Part shown: positions 11,465-22,959 of the stretch, one piece after another
How the letters are laid out: the number at the start of each line of letters is the position of its first letter
How positions within the stretch are numbered: position 1 is the stretch's first letter
DNA from: Rosa chinensis
Taxonomy: Eukaryota; Streptophyta; Magnoliopsida; Rosales; Rosaceae
NCBI RefSeq assembly: GCF_002994745.2
Contig: NC_037094.1
Location: forward strand, 46,017,139 to 46,081,138
DNA: 64,000 nt
Reading direction: 5' to 3'
The notes under the pieces: model-generated
Databases searched by the model: none
The model's input: the letters and a program-made list of their open reading frames with translations, nothing else
Told to the model about the DNA's origin: nothing
Made by a program: the position numbers and the translations under genes

Positions 11465-12349
11465 TAATTTTAGATGCACTTTTAAATGCTTAATACACAT
11501 CTCTATCATCTTATATTTCAAATCAGATTTGATAGGTAGGTTAAATGATCAAAACAGACATCTATGTATTACTAAAAAAAAACTCATATTTTCCTTATAT
11601 TATTCGATAGTTATATATAAATAGTTAGCTAAACGCAACAAATAATTTATATACTTGGCCTCCCCATTTAATGCAAGAATAAAGTTAGAAACTATCTAAT
11701 TTCAATTTTTCTTAAATAAATTGTAATTAGATGGGGTGAGTTAACGATATAATTTAGAATTTTGGAATCAATGACATTAAATGTTTTTAAACAAACTTTA
11801 CTTCTATTTTTTAGTTAATAATTTCCTTTTTTTCACTCTAAAAGTTATGATTAGTCAATTTATTATCTAATACAAAAACATCACAGGTAAAAAAATTTGT
11901 AATTGTTAATTTGTTTAGCCCCTCCAATGACAACTTCGTAGTTCGGCCACTTTGGAGAAATTACTGATATAGTTTGGGTTGAATGTTCAACTCAAAATTG
12001 TATATTTGATCAACAGGGTGTTTCGTGGATGAGAACTCAAATAATACAAAACGTATTTCTAGGCATCTATTTGAAGTGAACGATAATAAATCTTTATGGA
12101 TTTTCCAATAACTAATACAAGTAATCAATATGGTCATTTGCAAAACGTCAATATACTAATATATACTAATCATATTAAATAGTAGCCTTATTATAGTCAA
12201 ATAATAGGATATTTTATGATTTTTGAGATTAAGGATATTTTAAGTACTTTGGGTTGTGTATTTAGTAAAATATTAAAATGAGAAATTAAATAGGTGGTGA
12301 GTAGGGAATGTGTATTAAATATTTAGGGGTGTGTATGTAAAATTTCTCT
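11465..12349. mobile_element. MITE-like element, copy 1 (about 0.88 kb)
   Basis: Nearly its whole length is the reverse complement of 19,921-20,766. Matched landmarks include the pieces around AATGACAACTTCGTAGTT, TTTCCAATAACTAATACAAG and GATGGGGTGAGTTA. The right terminus ends GGGGTGTGTATGTAAAATTT then CTCT, matching the other copy. The left terminus is degraded. No transposase is encoded. The target duplication was not resolved, so the superfamily is open. Confidence 0.7.
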
Positions 12350-12719
12350 AACATGATAAAGCAAGAAAGAAAGCAAGGCTATAATTGATTATGATAATGT
12401 TTAAAACAAACTGATTATTAGCTTTATATTTCAAATTCAAATAGATGCTAAGATTAAAGAAGATATTTAATTTAACTTTCTACAATAAGAAGGGCATATT
12501 AGATATATCAAAAATGAGAAAAACTATTAATTATAGACACACAGTATATATAGAAGTTTGCTTATGTGGAGTGGATGTAAATTTAAGAAAAATATGTGTG
12601 AAAGGCTTAAATTTTTGGGCTTATATCTAATTTTCTTTGAAAATAATTATATACATAAGCAAAACTAGAGATAGGATTTCGAACTTTAATCATACAATAT
12701 CCCCTTGCCATCTTTTTTT
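12350..12719. other. AT-rich spacer, no gene seen
   Basis: Very AT-rich sequence between the MITE and the LINE zinc-binding fragment. An open frame at 12,445-12,630 has no recognisable motif. Confidence 0.4.
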
Positions 12720-12890
12720 GCAGCAATCATTTAGAAACCATGGATCATTTATTTATCCAATGCTCCTTCACTTCTCAGGTTTGGTCTTTATCTAATCTAC
12801 CTAATGCTTTAAGCTATTGTAACTCTTTAATCTCTTGGTTAGAGTGCATTTCTAACCAAAGAAATACTGCTGATCAGTTCTTTTCTCTCT
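12720..12890 (+). pseudogene. LINE-A, reverse-transcriptase zinc-binding (zf-RVT) piece
   Basis: The + strand reads NHLETMDHLFIQCSFTSQVW, the zf-RVT domain signature (ET.DHLF..C.F...VW) found between the RT and RNase H of plant L1 LINEs. The frame runs into FFSL at the boundary 12,890, where a foreign poly-T begins. It resumes at 18,607-18,640 as FSLWFFSPN after the 10-bp duplication TTTTCTCTCT. This is the 5' surviving piece of a LINE whose RNase H lies at 18.9-19.2 kb. Confidence 0.8.
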
Positions 12891-14340
12891 TTTTTTGAAT
12901 AAGGGCCGGTGCGGCAGTCCTTAAGTCTTGATTAATGAATCCGCGTAATACATAGGGGGACCTAAACCCCAAATTACAGTAAGCATTAAGAGAACTTCAT
13001 AAGATAATAACAAGAGTAAATCAATATATTCTAGCAATCACCAACTAGCGAATAGTGCTCTATTGGCTACTCTATTTGCTATACAACAATAGTGACATAC
13101 CGGAAAGATAACTCTATAACGAACAAACATCATTACAAATAGCACAGCTTTCCCACTATGTTGCCACCAGAAAATAAATACAGTGAGTTTCACCCTACCA
13201 CTAGGAGGCAGCAACCATTTGACCAAGCAAGGAACTCGCCGCCTACCTAGGGCAGACACGTTACTACCACTAGAAGGTTGCGACTATTTGCCAAAGCAAG
13301 AAACTCGCCACCTACCTAGAGAAGACGAACCACACAAGGTGCATAGACCGGGACCAAGCCCACATGACCCTACCAAAAAATGGTAGCAACTTATTAACTC
13401 AACTACTAATAGGAAAACATAAAAATAAATGGTAACTTCAACATAAAAATTAAACCATCTTGGACATAGATTGATACCTCGGATCCAAAACACAACAGGC
13501 CCAAAAAAAGTCCACCGCTGGAGTAAGGCTAGAAGGGTCCAATCATGGAATCCAGCTCAAGACGATCAATGCACAAGCAGCCCAACCACCACCATCGTCG
13601 CGCCAAGCCTGTCGCTCCTCCGCCACTTCAGGGTCCCGGTCGCTGACAAGACACTATTGCATAGAGTGTCGTTGCGGCAAACTCACCACCACAACCCCAA
13701 AACCCGACCCAAAATGACTCCCACCGCCGTTCTCTGCTATGAGCTTTGATTCCCATCCACGACCGCCTCTAGTTGCCATACAACAAGATCTGAACAACAG
13801 ATCCAACCACAGAACCAACCATAATGGGGGTGAAATCTAGCCTAACAACTGGTGCTTATACTGAGATCCCCTCGAATCTGATCTGTAGCCACCATCTGCT
13901 CCAAACCCATTATTTTTGCCAAAGCCACCATCGACTGAAACCAAGACACAAAGTTCTTTCCATAGACCAAACCCTCACAGCAATTTCTACCACAATAGAA
14001 AAGAAGTATGCATCACACTCAATGATGTACTGCTGCCTCAAAACACATTTAAGATAAGGTCTAGCATCGATCAACCCACACGTAAATCATTCCATGATAT
14101 CGCACACACAGAGAGGGTTGCAAGGAATTTCAACTACCACAAAAGTGAAATATGCAACACACAATACACAATGCTCAATAATCACTCCACAAAAGGACGC
14201 CACACACAAAGGTCTAACTCTAGACAACAGGGAAAACCCAACACACGGAAAGAAGTACACAACACACCAACACACACCTCAATCATATCTATCATTAACC
14301 TAACAAATAGAATATGATTCGCAAGTCCTCCTAGGACATT
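12891..14340 (-). mobile_element. LINE-B, 3' part inserted in LINE-A
   Basis: The insertion begins on the + strand with a T-run (poly-A of a minus-strand retroposon) followed by GAATAAGGGCCGGTGCGGCA. It is bounded by the target duplication TTTTCTCTCT at 12,881-12,890 and 18,607-18,616, so the inserted block spans 12,891-18,606. The first 1.4 kb is GC-richer and has no clear coding domain, consistent with a LINE 3' UTR. The junction with the gypsy remnant, near 14,340, is not sharp. Open frames at 13.5-14.3 kb on both strands are low-complexity and unrecognised. Confidence 0.55.
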
Positions 14341-14368
14341 TAAAAGAAAGAATTTCGGAAACTCTCTT

Positions 14369-14886
14369 TTAAAACACGTGCTCATGAGCATCAGATAGCT
14401 CCCCGCTAACCCCATGATGTACCAACAACAAATCAGTCCAACCTAGACACACAACATATAAATCCTTTAGCCTCGTGCAACCCCTGGCAGTATGGCCAAT
14501 CTCACCGCAGTTGAAACACCTCACGGGTGCCACCTGCCCCACAGGTGCATCCCTTACAGGTACAGCTACTCCTCTAGCTGGCACCTGTTGATGAGTCATG
14601 CGCCTCTTCTAGAACTCACCCTCATAATCCCTCACACTCTTAGTCCATTGGACTAACGAGATGAATTGCTCCCAGCCATCGAAATCCCCTTAGCCAACGT
14701 CGACAAACGAGTGGCATCCACAACATTGACAACCTCCACAACAGGTGGAACGGGTAGCTTAACACTCAATGTCTCAACCTCATTCTCGAATGTCTCTTCA
14801 ACAGGAGGAATCCTGCCTCTACCTCGGGCTCTACCCCTACCTTTGGGTCTACCTCGACCCCTAGCTCTACCTCCTTGTGAATCCAT
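14369..14886 (-). pseudogene. Ty3/gypsy gag remnant with CCHC knuckle
   Basis: On the minus strand an ATG at 14,886 starts MDSQGGRARGRGRPKGRGRA, an Arg-Gly-rich Gag N-terminus. It runs about 75 codons to a stop. Further left a different frame holds the zinc knuckle CFNCGEIGHTARGC (CX2CX4HX4C, about 14,470-14,510). The capsid-like middle of Gag is missing, so this is an internally deleted, frameshifted gag. It lies about 380 bp from the primer-binding site and LTR at 15.27 kb, in the order expected for a minus-strand element. No pol is present. Confidence 0.8.
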
Positions 14887-15252
14887 CACCCAAGGAGCAA
14901 AACACACTTGATTAATTTGCAAAACCTCCAAACGCAAGCATAAGTCAAACAACATGACAACTAAGCTCGTATGAAAGGATACAGTTTTCCCCGAAAACAA
15001 TCCTCATCATTCCACCAGAGTTCAATCCAGAGGTTCCCATTCCTCAATGACTGCAACTCAAAGAACCGACACCTAGGTTCACAACTTCACCAACAGAGCG
15101 AACCAATGCTCTGACAATTCTACACTCTAACTCACAACTAGCACTCCTACATACCCAGTGATTATATCAATACTGAAGACCATCAGATGGGGATCCGTTG
15201 CAGATAGGCCATCACTCGGGTAGCACTGATTATCACCAAATATGTACCTTAC

Positions 15253-15264
15253 GCTCTGATACCA
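15253..15264 (-). promoter_or_regulatory. tRNA-iMet primer-binding site
   Basis: The reverse complement reads TGGTATCAGAGC, the usual plant retrotransposon PBS complementary to the 3' end of initiator tRNA-Met. It lies 3 bp from the LTR terminus at 15,268 and establishes minus-strand orientation. Confidence 0.9.
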
Positions 15265-16350
15265 AACTGTCACGCCCCTGATTTTTAACACAATAAAAAT
15301 CGATATATAACCTCATAATTATATATGCATGAAACGTTCAGCCATCAATACAAAATACTAAGAAACTTATTCCCTTTTAACCTAAGTACATATTGATGCC
15401 CTGAACCCACAATTTCAATATTGACTCGCTCCACAGAGTCATATAATACACGAGCTTACGAATTAAATTGTCAACAACAAAATAAAACGCAAATGCTCCT
15501 CAGAGCTCACTACAAGCGGAAGTCTTTATAACGGTAAAGTCACAAAATTGACTTCTTACCGTTAAGCTGCAAGCAGGCTACCTCAGCATCAGCCACGATT
15601 AACCTTACCTGCAGAAATAACCCCTACACAGTTGGAATGGTGTACCGGGTTGCCACACAACAAACCCGGTAAACTTTTGCAAGCCCGTATAAGTAAACTC
15701 AAAACCATTAAGCAAAACACATTTCTTAAGTCACCCCAACCTAAAAAACGATAAGCATACATCTCACACCTACAGTCATCTGCTTCACTCTTCCATCTCA
15801 TGCTTACGTAGGTCAACTCGTGACTAAACTACATGCTCAGATTCTCAACCTAGCATCTCATTACACAAATTCAATCAAACAAGACTTCCTCAAGTAATGT
15901 TTGACTCCATTCTAATGCACTATGGCGAATTCCAAATCACACTCATTCCTTCCACCCTTAGGAGCTTTTTGTCATCAACATGACATCAAGGTGAAAACAA
16001 TGAATCACCTTCCTATCCTCACACAGAGCACAATCGTCACCACTATGGTCTTCAAGATAAATCAAACCATCAATCAATCAAATCAAGAAGAAAACAAGGC
16101 AATCACAATTCAAAACAATTCATGGTAACCCCTGCATATAATTTAGTTCAGGAGGTCACACTAAGTCAAGCAATTCAAATCATAGTAATCATCGTAATCC
16201 CACACTCTGACGTCTGTAGGTAGCCCCGACCATCACAGCAGTCCTCTTGATCTTTGTTAACTTAATAACAATTCAACTCCGCTACCGAGCTGTCATCACA
16301 CTGATCATCACACAGATGGCTATCTTCCTACTAATCATCACACAGATAGC

Positions 16351-16740
16351 GATCATCTAACCAATCATCACACAGATATCGCTGGTCATCACATAGATAG
16401 TGATCATCCAACTAATCATCACACATATATCGCCGGTCATCACACAGATAGCGATCATCCAACTAATCATCACACAGATATCGCCGGTCATCACACAGAT
16501 AGCGATCATCCAACTAATCATCACACAGATATCGCCGGTCATCACACAGATAGCGATCATCCAACTAATCATCACACAGATATCGCCGGTCATCACACAG
16601 ATAGCGATCATCCAACAAATCATCACACAGATATCGCCGGTCATCACACAGATAGCGATCATCCAACTAATCATCACACAGATATCCCCGGATCATCCAA
16701 CTAATCATCACACAGATATCGCTGGTCATTACATAGATAG
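16351..16740. repeat. 51-bp minisatellite inside the LTR
   Basis: Units start GATCATCCAACTAATCATCA at 16,351, 16,402, 16,453, 16,504, 16,555, 16,606 and 16,657 (period exactly 51), with a shortened unit after. Each unit contains two diverged half-units based on TCATCACACAGATA. Because 51 is divisible by 3, long repetitive open frames appear on both strands. These are artefacts, not genes. Confidence 0.97.
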
Positions 16741-16821
16741 CGATCATCACATAGATTCATTGCTAGTCATCACACAGATAACAATCATCACACAAATATC
16801 CCTACACAAACTACACAGATA

Positions 16822-16990
16822 TTCCTACACAAGCTTTACATGACAATCATCACGAAGATTCATCATACTGATGTCATCGATTCATCACACAGATATTCCT
16901 ACACAAGCTTTACATGACAATCATCACGAAGATTCATCATACTGATGTCATCGATTCACCACACAGATATTCCTACACAAGCTTCCATAT
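16822..16990. repeat. 74-bp direct repeat inside the LTR
   Basis: TTCCTACACAAGCTTTACAT starts at 16,822 and 16,896, and a third partial unit starts at 16,970, giving a period of 74. It shares the CATCACACAGATAT word with the adjacent 51-bp array, so both probably expanded from one unstable LTR segment. Confidence 0.95.
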
Positions 16991-18606
16991 CTTAAATCTC
17001 ACTTAAGACGGTCATACTAGACCCATGGTATCTTACACATGATATCCTACAATCACAACTCAATACACAATTTCATCAGTCATCACCCAGATAGCAATCA
17101 TCCAACTCATCACATAGATTCCACCAATACATATATATATATCACACAAATATATATATATATATATACATGATCATCCACTCAGGAATGCCACTAATAC
17201 CACTATAGTCACAGTTAATCCCATAACTCCAAGACAATATGGTAAACCCGTTCGTGAATGAACATCGTGAGATTTCTCACCTCGAAACTCCTGCTACGTC
17301 TTCAATACAGAACAAAGCAGCCAACCCAAACGACCGTCCAAGAATACTTCGTCAAGTACCTAATCACAATCGGTTTCCACTTAGTAACAATTCACAAACG
17401 ATTTAAGTCCGAAACCCCTGTTTTGAACTAAAATCCCCAAAGTGACGCCAATCGAGGCGAAACCACATCCGAGACCACCCAATGTCTCCAGAATACATCT
17501 ACGATCGATATGCCGAAACCATAAGTCGATCGGATAGACGGATCCTCACGTATCGAAACATCAAACGGTCCGAAACCGTAAAAACCCTAACGTGCTCATA
17601 CGATCTCCAAAAATTACAAACAATATATCGAAATGCTCGTATCGACGAGTAGATCGAACTCAGGAACAGAAACTATCCCTGAGGTGGCCGGAAACCACAG
17701 GAAAACACCACCACAGTGGCGGCGCCGCCGCTGGACCAAAGTCAGAATTTGACAAAACTCCCAACACCAAAGTTCTTCATCTCAACTCCAATTTAAACTT
17801 TCATAACTAACACAAAGTCTAAATCATAGCCGTTTGGCCGGAATTTACCTCGCAATATCTGAAATTTGATGAACCCTAGAATTTCAAAGCTTCGATTCGT
17901 CCTCCACAAGTGAAATCATCCCAAGTCGCTTTGGGAGAAGCATCAACGTCCTATGGGCTCCAAAAGCCCTCAAGAATCACTGGCAAAGGTGGCCGGAATC
18001 GGAAGTTCCGATCTGGGTTTGAAGCATCGCCGCCGCCAAACTTCCCGGCCTTGTAGCGCCGTCTATGGTGCTTCCCACGACGAATCACCACCACAAACGT
18101 GTAGAGGGGACTGAGGCGATCAGGATTCCCTTTGGAATGACGCCGATTGGTGGTCGAAGGAGGGAGAACGAAGCCGGCGAAGGGGAGAAGGCGAAGCCGG
18201 CGAAGGGGAGAATGCGAGAGAAAAGTTTCCCAAAATGGAAACTCTGATTTTTCTGATATTTTTCCGGAAAAATCCCATATATACCAAAATGGAAACTTTT
18301 TCCGAAGCCCATAACTTCTTCATACGAACTCCGATTCTCGCATTCCGCATGTCCACGAACTTGTATCGATGCGCTCTACAACTTTCATGAAGAAAGTTTT
18401 CGGAGAATCCCAACGAATAAAAAGTCAACCCTTGCGCCCCCCTAAAACGACGCTTCCTGAATAATTATTCCCCCGAAACACTTCCGCTCCATCCACGAGC
18501 CACGAAACAGTCCGATACCCACAATTTAAATTCCGGAAAATCCTCGGAAAATAAATACGAATTTCTGGGACATCACAAGGCACAAACAACCACAAGTTTC
18601 TCAAAG

Positions 18607-19233
18607 TTTTCTCTCTATGGTTTTTCTCTCCTAACTTCTTTCATGTGGACGATATTCTAAAGTAGTTCAGATTTTAGAGATACATCTTAATTCTTCTTGG
18701 GTCAATATAGAATTATAGAAACAAAATGATCTTTCATAATATTTCTAGTTCACCAACTAATACTTTTGTTTATTGCATTTAATCTTGGAAATTCTTATTT
18801 ATAGGCTAACTCTAAGAATACCTCTTAAAGTTTCAAAATTTTTCCAAATTAAATGGCAACTACCTCAAGATCATTTCTTTAAATTGAATTGGATGGATCT
18901 GTCAAAGATGATCAAGCTACAATAGGCTTTATCATTAGAAACTCTGATGAATTTCATATACCTGCTGCATGTAGGAATATTAGATCTACTAATGTTTTGG
19001 TTGCAGAAACCAAAGCTCTAAGATAAGGTTCACATACAGCTTATCTACAACTGTATCCCAATGTCATAGTTGAAGGGGATTCCAAACTTCCTATAGACTA
19101 TATCCTTGGTAGAGTAAATGTTCCCTAGAGAATTCAAGTTCTAATCAAGGATATAAAGATCTTGGCTTCAAAGTTTCAAACTATCGTTTTTAGACGCATA
19201 TTCAGAAAGGCGAATTTTGTTGCAGATTATTTA
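18607..19233 (+). pseudogene. LINE-A, linker and RNase H domain
   Basis: The LINE-A frame resumes after the target duplication. The linker shows a YRNKMIFHN-like motif near 18,710. It is followed by the RNase H (RVT_3) fold: LNW.GSVKDDQATIGFIIRN at about 18,885, AETKALR, VEGDSKL.IDYI at about 19,070-19,100, and RKANFVAD near 19,210. In-frame stops occur after AETKALR and in VNVP. At 19,233 it is interrupted by a Tourist-like element. The 3' remainder is at 22,690. Confidence 0.75.
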
Positions 19234-19920
19234 GGGCCCGTTCGGAATCATTTTGCTATACTGTTTTTTATTTTATGAATTCAAAAACTTATGTAATTTG
19301 CGTTCGGTGCATTAAATTTGAAAAACAAGGAAAACAAATTTTAGGAAACAATTCAGGAACTATGAATAAATATGGGAAATGACTTTTTGATGTTTTCATT
19401 GTTTCCTGAAAACAACTTGCCCTGCAATTAGAGAAAGTAATTTATTTTATTTTTTATTTTTAAGCACATAGATCCACAAACTCTTCTCCTCTCTTTTGAT
19501 ATTTCTGTCTTTCTTTCCCACAATTTCCATTGAGACTTATCCTCTCTTCTCATGATCTCATCTACTTTATCTGCTATTTGAACTTTCTTCTTCCCCGTCT
19601 TTTTCAATCAATTGAAACTTGCAAAATCATGTAGTAGAGAAGAATGAAAAATTTAGAAAATCCCTCTTTCTCATGTTAAATCTAAGGGGAAATATCACCA
19701 ATGGTCACTGAGTTATGACTTATTCGACACTTAACTCACTGTATTTTCAACAATATCACTTAAGTCACTCAGTTTTACATCCGTCTTTCACTTAACTCAC
19801 TGCCGTTAATTCTACCGTTAGAAGCTGTTAAAATTGAGAGTATATTTGTGAAAACACTTAAAAATCATTTTTAACTTAAAAAAAAACTACATTTATTAGA
19901 CTTTTTTTCAATTTTTTTAA

Positions 19921-20766
19921 AGAGAAGTTTTAAATACACACCCCTAATTACTTAATACATACTCCTTACTCAATACACCTATCATTTAATTTCTCATTCT
20001 AACATTTTACCAAATACACAACCCAAATTACCTAAAATATCCTTAAACTTAAAAACCATGAAACACACTATTATTTAACATTTGATTAGTATATATAATT
20101 GACCATATTAATTACTTGTGTTAGTTATTGGGAAATCCATAAGGATTCATTATTGTTCCCTTCAAAGTTCAAATAGATGCTTAGTTGGTTTTATATTATT
20201 TGACTTCTTATCCACTAAACATCCTTTTGATCAAGTATAAAATTTTGAGTCGAACATTCAACCAAAATTGTATCAATAGTTTTTCCACAATGGCGGAACT
20301 ACGAAGTTGTCATTGGATGGTCAAACACATTAACAATTACAAAGTTTTATACCTGTGATGTTTTATATTAGATAATAAATTGTCTAATAATCACTTTTAA
20401 ATAAATAAATAAATGAACTAAAAAGTGGGAGTAAAGCTATATGTTTTAAAAACATTTAATGCTATTGATTTCGAAATTCTAAATTACATGGTATCTCACC
20501 CCATTTAATTACAATTCATTTAAGGAAAATTTAAATTAGATGGTTTCTAACTTTATTCTTGTTTTAAATGAGGATGCCATGTATAGAAATTCATTGTGTT
20601 TATCATTATAGAATAATATAAGGAACATAAGATTATTATTATTATTTTTCTTTTAATACATAGATGTCTATTTTGGTCATTTAACCTAGCTAAAAAATTT
20701 GATTTGAAATATAAAATAATAGGGATGTGTATTAAGTAGTTTGGGGTGTGTATTTAAAATTTCTCT
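19921..20766. mobile_element. MITE-like element, copy 2 (846 bp)
   Basis: It begins AGAGAAGTTTTAAATACACA and ends TGTGTATTTAAAATTTCTCT, giving terminal inverted repeats of at least 20 bp that continue imperfectly to about 50 bp. It is an inverted, diverged copy of 11,465-12,349. The right-flank sequence (AAATTTCTAATAAAAAATG) continues the host MULE text. An exact target duplication could not be fixed in the A/T-rich flanks. Confidence 0.8.
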
Positions 20767-21181
20767 AAATTTCCGAAATTTCTAATAAAAAATGATTTTT
20801 TTAACTTAAATATAATTTGAAAAAAAAAATTGTCTTTTTTTTTTTTAAAGTTAGAAATGCATTTTTTTAGTGTTTAGACAAATATACCCTCAATTTACAT
20901 TTATTAGATTTTTTTCAATTTTTTAAATTTCTAATAAAAAATGATTTTTTTAACTTAAATATAATTTGAAAAAAAATTGTCTTTTTTAAAAAAAGAAGAA
21001 GTTAGAAATGCATTTTTTTAGTGTTTAGACAAATATACCCTCAATTTTAATAGCTTTTAACGGCAGAATTAACGACAGTGAGTTAAGTGAAAGACGGATG
21101 TAAAACTGAGTGAGTTAAGTGATATTGTTGAAAATATAGTGAGTTAAGTGTCGAATAAGTCATAACTCAGTGACCATTGGT

Positions 21182-22207
21182 TAGGCCTGGGATCGGTTCT
21201 CATTTTGGCATTTTTTGCCGGAACCGGAACCGGACTGTTTTTTTCGGTTCGGTTATGTAACTTTTCATTGCCGGAACCGTTTTGGAACCAGAACCATTTT
21301 TCCCGGTTCAGTTATGCATTATTTCCGGTTCTTGCACACAGCATCAAAAAGCCCCAGTTTTGCAGTTTTTGAGGCCAACCTCCTGCTCCATTCTATCAAT
21401 CGTTTTCAATAATTGGGTGGTCCAAATCTAAGTGCTTCCAAATTCAACTTCTCTCCCTTGATGAAGTTGCTGCTTGTGACTTCTTCTTTGCCCTGTTTCT
21501 CTTTACAGAAGATTGAATAAGGATCGTGGTTTGGGATTTCAGAAGATTAAATGAGGATTGAGGTTTGGGATTTGGGATTTCAGAAGATTGAATGAGGAGC
21601 GAGGTTTGGGATTTGCTGATTTCATATTTGAGATGAACATGTTGGGTGGTTTTCTGGGTTTTCGTCTTTTCGAATTGGGGAAGAAGTGAAGATAGAAGGT
21701 TTATGGTTTGCTGGGATTTCAGATGAATGAGATGATTGAATGAGGGTTTGCGGGGATTAGCTGATTTGGTATTTTAGATTAAATGAGGGTTCTCAATTTT
21801 CTTGGGTTATTGAATGGGGGAAGAATGAAGAAGGGAAGAAGTCGAAGAACTGAAGAAGAACAGTTCGATCTGGAATTATGGATGAATGATTTGTGATCGA
21901 AATGGATTTTTTTGTCTTTTAGTTTGTTGATGAGTTAATCAAAGATGGGTTACGGGCTTCAGATAGGGACATGGGTATATGGGCTTATAAGCCATATATG
22001 GGCATAATTGATAAATAGGACTAGTGACCGGTTCCTCCGGTTCTTGTTAGTTTGCAAAAGTCAGCACCGAAACCGAACTGCAGATTGTAGACTGGTTCGG
22101 GTCCTCCAAAAAATAAAGTGTTTTATATGAAGAACCGGACCGAACCTCCCTATTCTAGTTCGGTTCGGCGCGGTTCTACGGTTCTCGGTTCAGAAATCCC
22201 AGCCCTA
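21182..22207. mobile_element. hAT non-autonomous element, TSD CCATTGGT
   Basis: It begins TAGGCCTGGGATCGGTTCT and ends AGAAATCCCAGCCCTA, which are imperfect inverted repeats. The perfect 8-bp duplication CCATTGGT lies at 21,174-21,181 and 22,208-22,215, the length typical of hAT transposition. Both subterminal regions are packed with CCGGTTC/GGTTCGG motifs in opposite orientation, as in hAT transposase-binding regions. Size is 1,026 bp with no transposase. It sits in the right inverted repeat of the MULE. Confidence 0.92.
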
Positions 22208-22689
22208 CCATTGGTGATGTTTTCCCTAAATCTAATTTATACGGATGATTTAGGGTGAAAGCTTCAGTATTTTATGCTTCAATATAATTGGATTATCTCA
22301 TGGGCAAGAGGAATTAACAACTAAGGTTGAGTCATTTGATTGAATTATCTTTTTGAACTAAAGATTCTAGAGCTTGCAACTTCATATAATATATTTTATA
22401 AACAAAATTGAGGGATTTGATTCTTCTTGTCCAATCTCCTTCACAATACTCTGTTTTTTTTCTCATAACAACCAATAAAGGATTCATAATCAATACAAAC
22501 AAAATAGTCAATCTTTCATGATTACTGAGGAAAAACTAAACTAAGTGCTATATTTATGATAGATATGTTTTCAATATTTCAAGTTTTAAAATACTTGTAC
22601 CGAACATGTATTTATATCTTAAAAACTTATAATTTAATTCCCCGTTTTCATTCTACAATCCAGTATTGCAAAAATAGTTTCATAAAACG

Positions 22690-22867
22690 TTACAGGAGAC
22701 ACTCTTAGCTTCCTTAGCTTACAATTAGTTGTATCCCAAAATTTGGTTATATTGTATTCCCATTTCTGTGTTCCAGCGTTCCACTTAGATCAGCTAAGAT
22801 GAGGTCTTTGCCATGGTTTTATTTTGTGAACTTTTTTTTTGTCATAAAAAATAAAAATAAAAAAAAC
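22690..22867 (+). pseudogene. LINE-A 3' end
   Basis: After the Tourist-like element the + strand resumes with a reading such as TLLASLAYN, the usual ADxLAxLA end of LINE RNase H. It then reaches an A-rich tail at about 22,842-22,867. Together with 12,720-12,890 and 18,607-19,233 this shows one LINE spread over about 10 kb by later insertions. Confidence 0.55.
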
Positions 22868-22959
22868 ATGCAAGTGTATAAAATAAGCCCATAGGCTACA
22901 GTATGGACCTGTAAACCATTGTGAAATTGTAATACTGTAACACTCCTCTTAAATACACA

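Larger units (their letters stand above)
15268..18577 (-). mobile_element. Long LTR (5' LTR of minus-strand gypsy remnant), 3.3 kb
   Basis: The + strand reads TGTCACGCCCCTGATTTTTA at the left and TTTCTGGGACATCACA at the right, with the PBS immediately outside the left end. At 3,310 bp it is longer than its relatives here, partly because of a 51-bp tandem array and a 74-bp duplication between 16.35 and 16.99 kb. The 3' flank is AGGCA. No matching 5 bp was found at the other end of the remnant, which is deleted. Confidence 0.85.
19686..22226. mobile_element. Mutator-like (MULE) non-autonomous element, TSD TAAATCTAA
   Basis: The left end GGGGAAATATCACCAATGGT and the right end ...GGTGATGTTTTCCC are inverted repeats that extend about 170 bp. 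Landmarks are CACTTAACTCACTG inward on the left and CAGTGAGTTAAGTG inward on the right. The 9-bp duplication TAAATCTAA flanks it exactly (19,677-19,685 and 22,227-22,235), as expected for Mutator superfamily insertions. There is no transposase. The interior holds two later insertions (19,921-20,766 and 21,182-22,207) and an AT-rich direct duplication at about 20,780-21,030. Confidence 0.85.
19234..22689. mobile_element. Tourist/Harbinger-like MITE, expanded by nested insertions
   Basis: The left terminus GGGCCCGTTCGGAATCATTT and the right terminus form long imperfect inverted repeats. Left TTTTGCTATACTG pairs with right CAGTATTGCAAAA, and left GCGTTCGGTGCA pairs with right TGTACCGAAC. The flanks are TTA at 19,231-19,233 and TTA at 22,690-22,692, fitting the 3-bp duplication of PIF/Harbinger elements. 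The outermost GGGCC is missing from the right end. Its own sequence is about 0.9 kb. The rest is a Mutator-like insertion at 19,686-22,226. Confidence 0.6.

Noticed and set aside
16351..16740. CRISPR-like regular repeat
   Set aside because: Units are contiguous without unique spacers, the locus is inside a plant LTR, and there is no cas context.
16357..16843. Long open frames on both strands (106 and 147 codons)
   Set aside because: They are produced by the 51-bp tandem repeat, whose period is a multiple of three. The peptide is a 17-residue repeat with no family.
6710..18577. A single full gypsy element with LTRs at 6.7 and 15.3 kb
   Set aside because: The outer 5-bp flanks (TATAT and AGGCA) do not match, the left LTR has lost its inner end, and a LINE piece and MITE lie between. 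They may be separate insertions.
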